From contig NZ_LT559262.1 of NCBI RefSeq assembly GCF_900083545.1, positions 2,513,673-2,577,672 of the forward strand: 64,000 nucleotides of DNA. The letters are read 5' to 3'. This document shows, piece by piece, positions 34,516 to 42,236 of this stretch. The stretch comes from Alistipes provencensis (lineage in GTDB: Bacteria > Bacteroidota > Bacteroidia > Bacteroidales > Rikenellaceae). The position numbers and the translations under genes were made by a program. The notes below the pieces were generated by a model. That model saw nothing but the letters and a program-made list of their open reading frames with translations, was not told the origin of the DNA and did not search any database. The stretch's first letter is position 1, and every line of letters begins with the position of its first letter.

Positions 34516-34529
34516 TGTGTGCGCACACA
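34516..34529. promoter_or_regulatory. LacI-type operator candidate (TGTGTGCGCACACA)
   Basis: Perfect 14 bp palindrome with a central CG, as in many LacI-family operators, located about 25 bp upstream of the -7 box and so overlapping the -33 region. Confidence 0.55.
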
Positions 34530-34815
34530 TCGCATTTTTTAGGGTAAAAAAGCATTGGTCGCGGTTGTTACCGCGAGATTTTGCCGCTTTTTGGTCGGCA
34601 AAAAGCGGCGTAAAAACCGACCGGCAGACGAAAAAAGCTAAAAGACGCGGCCTAACGCTGACTCCGGGCGACTATTCGCGGGTTTGCAAGCAAACCGTCC
34701 CCTCCGTTCGCGCTTTTAGTCCGCATCTTTCTTGACGCTTTTTTCGCCGGGCCGGATTATTCGCCGCCGTTGGCGGCGGGGAGCAATCTGCGTTATTGCT
34801 TACAACCGCAAAAAA
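34530..34815. other. Unexplained intergenic stretch with hairpins
   Basis: About 285 bp without a credible gene. It contains GCCGCTTTTT/AAAAAGCGGC (34583-34609) and a GCGGT...ACCGC hairpin at 34561-34574, but no promoter-plus-terminator pattern. The 72-residue frame at 34517-34735 has no domain and a coding-poor composition. Confidence 0.35.
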
Positions 34816-34845
34816 ATGACGCGCCCTAAAATAAGGGACGCGCCG
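34816..34845 (-). terminator. Terminator of the small lipoprotein gene
   Basis: Imperfect hairpin (CGCGCCCT paired with AGGG-A-CGCG) ending in a run of seven T on the minus strand. Confidence 0.6.
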
Positions 34846-34866
34846 TTTTATCGTATTGAACCCCGG

Positions 34867-35475
34867 CTATTTCTTTTGGGCCGGAGCTGCTGCCGGGGCG
34901 GCGGGAATGGTTTCGGTGATATCCACCTCGGTCACCACCCAACTGAAAAGATCGTTGGCGCACTGGCTCTCCATTTGGCGGATCTGCGACAGGTCGGTCG
35001 TGTCGGCCAGAATGGCGTTGAAGAACTGGTCCGTCGTGGCGTAGGCCGCGTTGACCTTTCCGGCGAAGCATTCGTAGAACGCCTTCTGCTGGGAGCGGTC
35101 CAGACCCGCCGGAAGCACGCCCTGTGCGACGAGGGTGCTGTAAGGATAGATGTGGCGCATGTTGTGGGCGTCGGCATCGAGTTCATCGACGATGGTCGAT
35201 ACGACGACCATATCGACCGTGTCGTCCACGCCCTGCATCTCGACGAATTCCACATAGACCGGATAGCTGTTTTCGAGCTGACCGGCCACGTCGTCGGTGA
35301 ACACTACGAATTCGGCGTCGGTCAGGTCGTCGAGGTAAACCATCTGGCGGTAGCTGCGCAGCGCTTCGCGCATGGCTTTGCGCTGTTCGTGGTTCCATTG
35401 GCGTTGCTGCGAGCAGCCGACGAGGCCTGCGGCGAACATGGCCAGCAGGGGGACACAGAGGAGAATTTTTTTCAT
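34867..35475 (-). CDS. Lipoprotein of unknown function
   Basis: 202 residues from ATG 35475. A lipoprotein signal: MKKILLCVPLLAMFAAGLVGC with lipidated Cys near residue 21; the in-frame upstream extension lacks one. The mature part is acidic, mixed alpha/beta, with TDAEFVVFTDDVAGQLENS and a Pro/Ala-rich tail (ETIPAAPAAAPAQKK). The Cys is followed by SQQRQ, no acidic export tag, so it may stay at the inner leaflet. I recognise no family. Divergent from an MmcQ-like gene. Confidence 0.75.
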   Translation of the reverse strand: MKKILLCVPLLAMFAAGLVGCSQQRQWNHEQRKAMREALRSYRQMVYLDDLTDAEFVVFTDDVAGQLENSYPVYVEFVEMQGVDDTVDMVVVSTIVDELDADAHNMRHIYPYSTLVAQGVLPAGLDRSQQKAFYECFAGKVNAAYATTDQFFNAILADTTDLSQIRQMESQCANDLFSWVVTEVDITETIPAAPAAAPAQKK

Positions 35476-35559
35476 TTTTACCTTGATTTTGGTTTTACTT
35501 CTGAGAGAACGCAATCCGTGTGCCAAAAAAATCGCTATATTCGCACAAAATAGCTTGTT

Positions 35560-35943
35560 ATGGATGTTTTGAGTTTCCGCGACTACTGCCTGTCGCTGCC
35601 CCTGACCGAAGAGACGACCCCTTTCGACGAGACCACACTGGTCTATAAGATCGGCGGCAGGATGTACGCCTGCGCCGATATGGAGGCGTTCGAGTGGATT
35701 GCCGTGAAGTGCGACCCCGACGAGGCCATTGCGCTGCGCGAGCGGTATGCGGAGGTGAATCCGGCGTTTCATTTCAACAAGGTGCACTGGAACGGCATCG
35801 GCACCACGGGCGACCTGCCCGACGCTTTCATCCGCGAACAGATCCGCAACTCCTACCTGCTGGTCCTGCGGCAGAACGTCACGCCCCGGGCCCGCCGCGA
35901 GGAGATTCTGCGCTATATAGACCAACACGGCCTGCCCGTCTAA
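35560..35943 (+). CDS. MmcQ/YjbR family protein
   Basis: 127 residues, compact. The fold is the CyaY-like MmcQ/YjbR double-stranded-DNA-binding-like family: N-terminal FRDYCLSLPLTEETTPFD, VYKIGGRMYACADME, the strand EWIAVKCDPDEAIALRERYAEVNPAFHFNKVHWNGI, and helix EQIRNSYLLVL. The function is unclear. The stop (35941-35943) lies inside the beginning of the inverted-repeat element that surrounds the thiamine transporter gene. Confidence 0.82.
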   Translation: MDVLSFRDYCLSLPLTEETTPFDETTLVYKIGGRMYACADMEAFEWIAVKCDPDEAIALRERYAEVNPAFHFNKVHWNGIGTTGDLPDAFIREQIRNSYLLVLRQNVTPRARREEILRYIDQHGLPV

Positions 35944-36019
35944 GAGGCGGGATTTAGGGGCTGCGGAGACTTTTGCACATCAGACGCGATTTCCGCTACG
36001 ACCCACGCTAAATCCCGCG
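35934..36019. repeat. Left arm of the inverted repeat around the PnuC-family gene
   Basis: AAGAGGCGGGATTTAGGGG... through TTTCCGCTACGACCCAC to AAATCCCGCG. The reverse complement of 36768-36849 aligns along its length with few mismatches. Both arms also share a GCCCG(T/C)CTAAGAGGCGGG end. It begins within the last codons of the MmcQ gene. Confidence 0.75.
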
Positions 36020-36059
36020 TTTTACGCAGGTAGGCGGTATCCGGCCCGGAACCATCCGA

Positions 36060-36160
36060 AGGTCGGTCGCCCCCTAAAACCCGCCTTTTAGGCGGGTAGC
36101 GCAACTCTTGCTCCGATACGGGAACTCCTGCCGCCGCCCCTAAAACCCGCGTCTTACGCG
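36060..36160. repeat. Two further CCCCTAAAACCCGC hairpin units
   Basis: CCCCTAAAACCCGC occurs at 36071 and again at about 36137, each followed by a complementary arm (CCCGCCTTTTAGGCGGG; CCCGCGTCTTACGCGGG). The second one supplies the last codons of the PnuC-family gene. Confidence 0.6.
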
Positions 36161-36748
36161 GGCTTGTTTCCTCCAGCGGAGATAACCTGCGACGGCCAGC
36201 GCCGAATAGAGGGCGTAGAGCCCTGCGGTGAGCGGAATCTCCTTATATAAATAAAGCCCCGCCGTCACGACGTCTACGGCCAGCCACACGAGCCATTGTT
36301 CGACCTGTTTGCGCGAGAGCATCCACATCGCCACGATGCTGGCGGCCGTGGTCCCGGCGTCCCAGAAGGGTACGGTGCTGTTGGTGAAATACACCAGCAG
36401 CAGGTAGATGGCCGCATGGGCCGCGGCGTAGACCCCGACGAGCCCCGGAATCTGCCGCAGGGGCGTGTGAACGATCTCCGCAGGGACTTTCTTCGGAGCT
36501 TTCGGAGCAGCGTGCCGCCGCGCACGGCGCCATACCGCCCAACCGTACAGCCCGGCCAGCACATAGTAGACCTGCATCGAGCAGTCGGCATACAACCCCG
36601 CCTTGAAATAGAGCGTGCCGTGTACCACGGGCATCACGAGACCCACGATCCACAGCCGGATGTCGGCGCGGTATTCGAGCCAGAGATAGGTAAGTCCCAG
36701 CAAGACCCCTGCGATTTGCAGGATGAGTTTCCAATCCATCGTTATCAT
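36140..36748 (-). CDS. PnuC-family transporter, probably thiamine (PnuT-like)
   Basis: 202 residues with seven membrane helices, the size of PnuC/PnuT facilitators (LTYLWLEYRADIRLWIVGLVMP, WAVWRR, VPFWDAGTTAASIVAMWMLSRKQVEQWLVWLAVDVV). PnuC proteins move vitamin precursors, with the vitamin set by context; here the gene follows a TPP-riboswitch-controlled TonB receptor, so thiamine is likely. Alternative start at 36739. The last residues (QARVRRGF) are encoded inside a repeat hairpin. The thiamine pyrophosphokinase often found next in Bacteroidota thiamine operons is absent here. Confidence 0.8.
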   Translation of the reverse strand: MITMDWKLILQIAGVLLGLTYLWLEYRADIRLWIVGLVMPVVHGTLYFKAGLYADCSMQVYYVLAGLYGWAVWRRARRHAAPKAPKKVPAEIVHTPLRQIPGLVGVYAAAHAAIYLLLVYFTNSTVPFWDAGTTAASIVAMWMLSRKQVEQWLVWLAVDVVTAGLYLYKEIPLTAGLYALYSALAVAGYLRWRKQARVRRGF

Positions 36749-36755
36749 TTATTAT

Positions 36756-36849
36756 CCGCCCGCCTAAGAGGCGGGTTTTAGAGTGGGTCGTAGCGGAAAT
36801 TGCGTTCTGATGTGCAATAGGCCGCCGCAGCCCCTAAATCCCGCTTCTT
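36756..36849. repeat. Right arm of the inverted repeat, between TonB receptor and transporter
   Basis: Opposite-orientation copy of 35934-36019. It sits in the 129 bp gap between the transporter start and the receptor stop, so the whole transporter gene is enclosed. A GCCGGCGTAAGACGCCGGC hairpin at 36856-36874 follows, just after the receptor stop on the minus strand. Confidence 0.75.
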
Positions 36850-36877
36850 AAGCGGGCCGGCGTAAGACGCCGGCGGG

Positions 36878-39232
36878 CTAAAATTTCACCGTTACGTTCG
36901 CCAGTACGTTGAGCGGCGCCTGCGGGAAGTAGAACGCGTTGTCGATCTGCTTTCCTCCGGTATATTCCGAATAGCCGTATCCGTTGCTTTCGTACTCGGT
37001 GTTGAAGAGGTTGTTGACCAGCAGTCCCAGCCGCACGCTGCGCGCCGCCTTCGTGCGGAACGTATAGGCGAGGTTGAGGTTGGTCACGCAGTAGGCGTCG
37101 AGCATCATGTCGGGATTCTCGTAGTTGGTGAAATACTGCTTGCTGACATACTGCGTGTGTAACACGGCCTCGAACCCTTTGTGGTGGAAGTCGAGCAGCA
37201 GCGCGGCGATGGTCTTGGGCGAGTAGGAGAGGCGCGTGGTCCCCATCTCGACGGTGTGATAGCCGTAATACCCGGCCACGTCGCCCGAAGTGTCGTAATC
37301 GACCACCCGGTGCACATAGTTTTCGATGCGGTTCTGCGAGAAGGTGGCGTTGGCTCCCACGGTGAACCATCCCGTCGCGCGCCACGCCGCCGACAGCTCC
37401 ACGCCCCGGCGGTAGCTGTCCGCCACGTTGTCGTTCAGCGAGTCGTAGCCGTCGTTGATGCGGCCCGTCGGCACCAGTTGGTCCTTGTACTTCATGTAGT
37501 AGAAGTTCACGCCCAGCGAAAGGCGCGGAGCCGTGTACTGGTAGCCCAGCTCCCAGTCGTAGAGCTTCTCCGACGAGGGGTAGGTGTTGGCCTCGGCGAA
37601 CATGTAGCGGTCGGTGAAGTCGCTGCGCGTGGGTTCCTTCTGGGCCACGGCGAACGAGAGGTAGAAGTTGTTGCACTCGGCGAGCGTGTAACTGATGCCC
37701 ACACGGGGATTGAAGAAGTGATAGGTCTTGTCCACGTCGATGGGCTGCATGCCGACCTCCTCCGAAACGAAGTTGTCGTTGACGCCCCACGCCTGATAGC
37801 TGACATAACGGTACTGGAGGTCGCCGAAAAGGCGCAGTCCCCGGGCGACGGTCCACGATGCGCGGGCGAAGACGTTGGCGTCGTGCTTGTCCACGTCGTT
37901 GTCGTACCAGCGGCCGCCGATCTGACTGCTTTCCAGTCCGTCCACCCAGTCGAGCGTACCCCAGTGGGGGCAGGAGTAGTAGCTGTACGACGCTCCGAAG
38001 GTGAGATCGAGGTTGCGTACCGAATAGGACGCCGAGGCGTTCAGACCTCCTAAGTGGTTGCGCATCAGCTTTTCGCGGATGAGGTCGGCCTCTTTCCCGG
38101 CCGCGACTTCGGTCGGGATGTTGAGGTATTCGGACAGCGTGCGCCCGTCCTTATATTGTTTGTAGAAACCGTAGCCGTAGGTGTAGAATCCCGTGGCGTT
38201 CAAGGTCCACTTCTCGTTGAAACGGTGGGAGAGCACCAGCTGGTTGTTGATCTGCAGGTAGTTGTCCGTCTGGTCGTCGTAATAGCCTACCGTGGCGCGC
38301 TCCACCTTGTCGTCGTCCATGTAATAATAGGAGTGCGGGCCGTTGGAGGTGTAATACATGCCTTCGGTCTGGAACCGCCGGCCGTTGAGGCGCATCTGCT
38401 CCTTCGTAACGCCCGTGTAGGTGAGGCCGGTCTTGGCCTTGCCGCCGAACGAAAGGAATTTGAGCATCGTGTTGCCGTTGTAATACCCGGCCTGAAACAT
38501 GTAGGATTTGAGGTCCGTGGCTCCGCGGTCGATGTAGCCGTCCGATCCGATGTGCGTCAGCCGTGCATCGAGGGTCCAGTGACCGCCCATCAGACCCGAC
38601 GAGAGGTGTACGGCCTGCTTGTTGGTGTTGTATGAGCCGTAGGAGAGCGATGCGTCGCCTCCGAATTCGGTCTGCAGGGCGTCGGTCGACATATTGATAG
38701 CGCCGCCGAAGGCTCCCGTGCCGTTGGTCGAAATACCCGCGCCGCGTTGCACCTGCACGGTCCCCACCGACGAAATCAGGTCGGGGGTGTCGTACCAGTA
38801 CATCGAGTGCGAATCGGGGTTGTTCATCGCCACGCCGTTGATCGTGACGTTGATGCGCGTGGCGTCCGTGCCGCGCAGGCGGATGGCCGTTCCGCCGATG
38901 CCGATGCCGGTCTCGTTCGTCGCCACGACCGAGGGGGTGAAAGCGATCAGCGAGGGAATGTCGAACCCGTAGCTGTTGCGGGCGATCTCGCTGCGCGTGA
39001 TGTCGGAATAGGCTACGGGAGTGTTTCGGGAGGCCCGCGTGGCGGTCACCTCGACCTCCTGCAAACGGTACATCCGCACCGAATCATCGGCACCGGACGC
39101 CGGTTTTTCGGGCGTCGGAGCCGTTGTGCCGTTCGGAGCCGCATTTCCGCTCCGTTCGGGTAAATCTTCCGCGTGCAGTTGTGCGGCCGGGCAGAGCGCG
39201 GCAGCCGCAAGAATCAGAAAAATCCTTTTCAT
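36878..39232 (-). CDS. TonB-dependent outer-membrane receptor, probable thiamine receptor
   Basis: 784 residues. Signal peptide MKRIFLILAAAALCPAAQLHA. A TonB-box-like region and plug domain follow: LQEVEVTATRASRNTPVAYSDI, IAFTPSVVATNETGIGIGGTAIRLRG, GVAMNNPDSHSMYWYDTPDL, VQVQRGAGISTNGTGAFGGAINM. The 22-strand barrel runs to a terminal aromatic-type end (NVLANVTVKF). It carries a nutrient across the outer membrane using TonB energy. A TPP riboswitch precedes it, so thiamine or a derivative is the likely cargo. Confidence 0.92.
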   Translation of the reverse strand: MKRIFLILAAAALCPAAQLHAEDLPERSGNAAPNGTTAPTPEKPASGADDSVRMYRLQEVEVTATRASRNTPVAYSDITRSEIARNSYGFDIPSLIAFTPSVVATNETGIGIGGTAIRLRGTDATRINVTINGVAMNNPDSHSMYWYDTPDLISSVGTVQVQRGAGISTNGTGAFGGAINMSTDALQTEFGGDASLSYGSYNTNKQAVHLSSGLMGGHWTLDARLTHIGSDGYIDRGATDLKSYMFQAGYYNGNTMLKFLSFGGKAKTGLTYTGVTKEQMRLNGRRFQTEGMYYTSNGPHSYYYMDDDKVERATVGYYDDQTDNYLQINNQLVLSHRFNEKWTLNATGFYTYGYGFYKQYKDGRTLSEYLNIPTEVAAGKEADLIREKLMRNHLGGLNASASYSVRNLDLTFGASYSYYSCPHWGTLDWVDGLESSQIGGRWYDNDVDKHDANVFARASWTVARGLRLFGDLQYRYVSYQAWGVNDNFVSEEVGMQPIDVDKTYHFFNPRVGISYTLAECNNFYLSFAVAQKEPTRSDFTDRYMFAEANTYPSSEKLYDWELGYQYTAPRLSLGVNFYYMKYKDQLVPTGRINDGYDSLNDNVADSYRRGVELSAAWRATGWFTVGANATFSQNRIENYVHRVVDYDTSGDVAGYYGYHTVEMGTTRLSYSPKTIAALLLDFHHKGFEAVLHTQYVSKQYFTNYENPDMMLDAYCVTNLNLAYTFRTKAARSVRLGLLVNNLFNTEYESNGYGYSEYTGGKQIDNAFYFPQAPLNVLANVTVKF

Positions 39233-39282
39233 CGTTAAACTTTTTAAGTTAATAGACTGAAAAGGGGTATGAGTTGTTGATT

Positions 39283-39361
39283 ACGCTTCGTCCCGGTCTC
39301 GGCATTACCCGTCTCCGGTTCAATGGGTATAATCTCAGCCTGACAGTAAGGCACCCCTTTG
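39283..39361 (-). promoter_or_regulatory. TPP riboswitch (THI element) controlling thiamine uptake
   Basis: The minus strand carries the THI-box core: AAAGGGGTGCC, CAGGCTGAGATTATACCC, GAACC, GGGTAATGCCGA and a closing GGGACGAAGC. The highly conserved CUGAGA and UAAUGCC segments are present and correctly ordered. It lies about 50 bp before the TonB receptor start, with a -7 box immediately upstream at 39373-39380. It should lower expression when TPP is abundant. Confidence 0.93.
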
Positions 39362-39372
39362 AAATATCGGGG

Positions 39373-39380
39373 CAAAGATA
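39373..39380 (-). promoter_or_regulatory. -7 box TATCTTTG of the thiamine uptake transcript
   Basis: TAnnTTTG match on the minus strand, 12 bp before the riboswitch, placing the transcription start next to the aptamer. Confidence 0.65.
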
Positions 39381-39413
39381 GTGTTTTTGGGGCGGATTTT
39401 GAAATTTTTTGAT

Positions 39414-39421
39414 TAATTTTG
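39414..39421 (+). promoter_or_regulatory. -7 box TAATTTTG of the SulP gene
   Basis: TAnnTTTG match 28 bp before the ATG at 39450. Confidence 0.5.
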
Positions 39422-39449
39422 CGGCTTCATTGAAAATTACCCGTTACAG

Positions 39450-41141
39450 ATGAAAGTCATGTCATTCAGACCCAAGCTCTTCGATACGCTGAAGGGTTAT
39501 TCCCGCGCGGATTTCCTGCGCGACCTGATGGCCGGCGTCATTGTCGGCATCGTCGCCCTGCCGCTGGCCATCGCCTTCGGCATCGCCTCGGGCGTCTCGC
39601 CCGAAAAGGGCATCATCACCGCCGTGATCGCCGGATTCGTCGTTTCGCTGCTGGGCGGCAGCCGCGTGCAGATCGGAGGCCCCACGGGCGCCTTCATCAT
39701 CATCATCTACGGCATCGTCCAGCAATACGGCGAGGCGGGACTTCTGGTCGCCACGCTCATGGGCGGCGTCCTGCTGCTGGTCATGGGCCTCTGCCGGCCG
39801 GGCACGGTCATCAAATTCATCCCCTATCCGATCATCGTGGGCTTCACGAGCGGTATTGCCGTGACGATCTTCACCACGCAGGTCGCCGACCTCCTCGGGC
39901 TCGACTTCGGGGGCGAGGCCGTTCCGGGCGATTTCGCCGGGAAGTGGATGCTCTATTTCCGCCATTTTGGTTCGGTCAACGGCTGGGAGGTGGCGGTGAG
40001 CGCCGCGAGTATCCTGCTGATCGCCCTCACGCCGCGCGTCATGCGCCGCATTCCCGGATCGCTCGTGGCCATCGTCGTGATGACCGTCGCGGTATGGCTT
40101 CTGCGTACCTATGCTGGTGTCGAGGGCATCGACACCATCGGCGACCGCTTCACCATCCGCGCCGAACTTCCCGCCGCCGCCCTTCCGGCGATCGACTGGG
40201 AGGCGATCCGCAACCTCTTCCCCGTGGCTGTCACCATCGCCATTCTGGGCGCCATCGAATCGCTGTTGTCGGCGACGGTGGCCGACGGCGTGATCGACGA
40301 CCGCCACGACTCCAACACCGAACTCATCGCGCAGGGCGCCGCCAACCTGCTGACGCCGCTCTTCGGCGGCATCCCGGCCACGGGCGCCATCGCCCGCACG
40401 ATGACCAACATCAACAACGGCGGCCGCACGCCCGTCGCGGGTATCGTCCACGCCGTGGTGCTGCTGCTGATCCTCGTGCTGTTCATGCCGCTGGCGCAAT
40501 ATATCCCGATGGCTTGTCTGGCGGGCGTACTGGCTGTCGTGGCCTATAATATGAGCGGCTGGCGAACTTTCCGGGCTCTGCTTCGCAACCCCCGCTCGGA
40601 TGTCGCGGTGCTGCTGCTGACCTTCTTCCTGACGGTGGTCTTCGACCTGACGATCGCTATCGAGGTGGGCCTGCTGATCGCCTGCGTGCTCTTTATGAAA
40701 CGGGTGATGGAGACCACCGAAATCTCGGTCATCCGCGACGAGATCGACCCTTCGGCGGGGCTCGACGTGGCTACGCACGAGGAACCCCTCGCGGTGCCCG
40801 AGGGAGTGGAGGTCTACGAGATCAACGGACCCTATTTCTTCGGTATCGCCACACGTTTCGAGGAGCTGATGGCTCAGATCGGCGACCGTCCCCGGGTGCG
40901 GATCATCCGCATGCGCAAGGTGCCGTTCATCGACTCCACGGGCATTCACAACCTCACGACGCTGTGCGAAATGTCGCACCGCAACAAGATCACGGTGGTG
41001 CTTTCGGGCGTCAACGACGATGTCCGCGCCGCGCTCGAACGCTCGGGTCTCTACGAACTTCTCGGAGGCGATAATGTCTGTCCCCACATCAATGCCGCGC
41101 TGGCGCGGGCCGGTCAGATCATCGCACAGACGGAGCAGTAA
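39450..41141 (+). CDS. SulP-family anion transporter with STAS domain
   Basis: 563 residues (a second ATG at 39459 is also possible). About twelve membrane helices with the SulP signatures: GVIVGIVALPLAIAFGIASGVSPEKGIITAVIAGF, GGSRVQIGGPTGAFIIIIYG and GAIESLLSATVADGVIDDRHDSN. The cytoplasmic STAS domain covers ~455-555 (VEVYEINGPYFFGIATRFEEL, IIRMRKVPFIDSTGIHNL). Such proteins move sulfate, bicarbonate or other anions; the substrate is not fixed by sequence. Confidence 0.92.
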   Translation: MKVMSFRPKLFDTLKGYSRADFLRDLMAGVIVGIVALPLAIAFGIASGVSPEKGIITAVIAGFVVSLLGGSRVQIGGPTGAFIIIIYGIVQQYGEAGLLVATLMGGVLLLVMGLCRPGTVIKFIPYPIIVGFTSGIAVTIFTTQVADLLGLDFGGEAVPGDFAGKWMLYFRHFGSVNGWEVAVSAASILLIALTPRVMRRIPGSLVAIVVMTVAVWLLRTYAGVEGIDTIGDRFTIRAELPAAALPAIDWEAIRNLFPVAVTIAILGAIESLLSATVADGVIDDRHDSNTELIAQGAANLLTPLFGGIPATGAIARTMTNINNGGRTPVAGIVHAVVLLLILVLFMPLAQYIPMACLAGVLAVVAYNMSGWRTFRALLRNPRSDVAVLLLTFFLTVVFDLTIAIEVGLLIACVLFMKRVMETTEISVIRDEIDPSAGLDVATHEEPLAVPEGVEVYEINGPYFFGIATRFEELMAQIGDRPRVRIIRMRKVPFIDSTGIHNLTTLCEMSHRNKITVVLSGVNDDVRAALERSGLYELLGGDNVCPHINAALARAGQIIAQTEQ

Positions 41142-41144
41142 AAC

Positions 41145-41177
41145 GAAGCGGCGGCCCATCGGGCCGCCGCTTTTTCT
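41145..41177. terminator. Bidirectional terminator between SulP and galM
   Basis: AAGCGGCGGCCC and GGGCCGCCGCTT with a T-run, a 12 bp stem between convergent genes. Confidence 0.85.
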
Positions 41178-41179
41178 GT

Positions 41180-42235
41180 TTAGAACGTTCCGAAGCGGAA
41201 CACGATCTTCTGGCAGTAGAGTTCGCCGGGCCGGAGCAGCGGCGAGGGGAACTCGGGGTGGTTCACGGCGTCGGGGTAGTTCTGGCACTCCATCGCCACG
41301 CCGTCGTAGTCGGCATAACGGCCTCCGGTCTTGGTCTCGGGACATCCGCCCGCGAGCCAGTTGCCCGTGTAGATCATCACGCTGGGCTGCGACGAGAGCA
41401 CCTTCACCGAACGGCCCGACTTGGCTTCGCGCAGTTCGCCGACCTCGCCCAAAATGTTGGGCTTCCAGTTGTCGACGACGAACGGATGGTCGTAACCCTT
41501 GAAGTCGCGGATGTGGTTGAATTCCGAGTCGATGCCGGGGCGGAACGTCCGGAATTCCCGAAAGTCCTGCGGCGTGCCGGCTGCGTCGAGCAGTTTGCCC
41601 GTGGGAATCTGCTTGTCGTTCATCTCCAGCACCTTCGAGCTGTTGAGCCGCAGTTCGTGGTCGAGGACCGACCCGCTGCCGTCGCCCGCGAGGTTGAAAT
41701 AGACGTGGTTGGTGAGGTTCACGACCGTCGTTTTGTCGGTTTTGGCCAGATAGGTGATCTCCAGCGCGTTGTCGTCGTCGAAGTCGAAAACGGCCTCGAC
41801 GCACAGCTCTCCGGGATAGCCTTGGTCGCCGTCTTCCGAGACGAGCGACATCACCACACGGTTGGTCTCCACACGGCTCTCCCAGACGCGGTTGGCGAAT
41901 CCTTTCGTGCCGCCGTGCAGGTGGTTTACGCCGTTGTTGACCTCCAGCCGGTATTCCTTGCCTTCGACCATCATCTGCCCGTAGGCGATGCGGTTGGCGC
42001 AGCGGCCTACGCTCTTGCCCGAGGCGGCTCCGTCGAAGAAATAACCTTCGGGATGCTTGTAGCCCAGCACCACGTCGGCCATGCGGCCCTCGCGGTCGGG
42101 CATCGTCACCGAGACGATCGCGGCGCCGTAGTTCGAAAGCCGGACCTCGGCTCCCGAGTCGTTGCGCAGCGTGTAGAGGATGATCGCCTCGCCTTCCGGG
42201 GTCATGCCCCAGACGTTCTGTTCGATTGCTACCAT
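41180..42235 (-). CDS. galM: Aldose 1-epimerase (galactose mutarotase)
   Basis: 351 residues, normal GalM length. It interconverts alpha and beta anomers of hexoses. Motifs: LSNYGAAIVSV at the start, NRIAYGQMMVEGKEY, NNGVNHLHGGTKGF (catalytic-pocket His), NLTNHVYFNLAGDG (second His) and a late AMECQNYPDAVNHPEF with the acidic catalytic residue. One base separates its start from the gltX stop, so both are probably in one transcript. Confidence 0.92.
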   Translation of the reverse strand: MVAIEQNVWGMTPEGEAIILYTLRNDSGAEVRLSNYGAAIVSVTMPDREGRMADVVLGYKHPEGYFFDGAASGKSVGRCANRIAYGQMMVEGKEYRLEVNNGVNHLHGGTKGFANRVWESRVETNRVVMSLVSEDGDQGYPGELCVEAVFDFDDDNALEITYLAKTDKTTVVNLTNHVYFNLAGDGSGSVLDHELRLNSSKVLEMNDKQIPTGKLLDAAGTPQDFREFRTFRPGIDSEFNHIRDFKGYDHPFVVDNWKPNILGEVGELREAKSGRSVKVLSSQPSVMIYTGNWLAGGCPETKTGGRYADYDGVAMECQNYPDAVNHPEFPSPLLRPGELYCQKIVFRFGTF

Positions 42236-42236
42236 T

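Noticed and set aside
34517-34735. 72-residue frame between the LacI and lipoprotein genes
   Set aside because: Begins inside the palindromic operator candidate, Lys/Arg-rich and without a known motif.
39462-41804. Long open frame on the minus strand through the SulP gene
   Set aside because: Antisense shadow of a clearly coding gene; composition is repetitive Asp/His/Arg and no domain is seen. High GC produces many such frames (also 14821-17103, 23988-25772 and 18641-20200).
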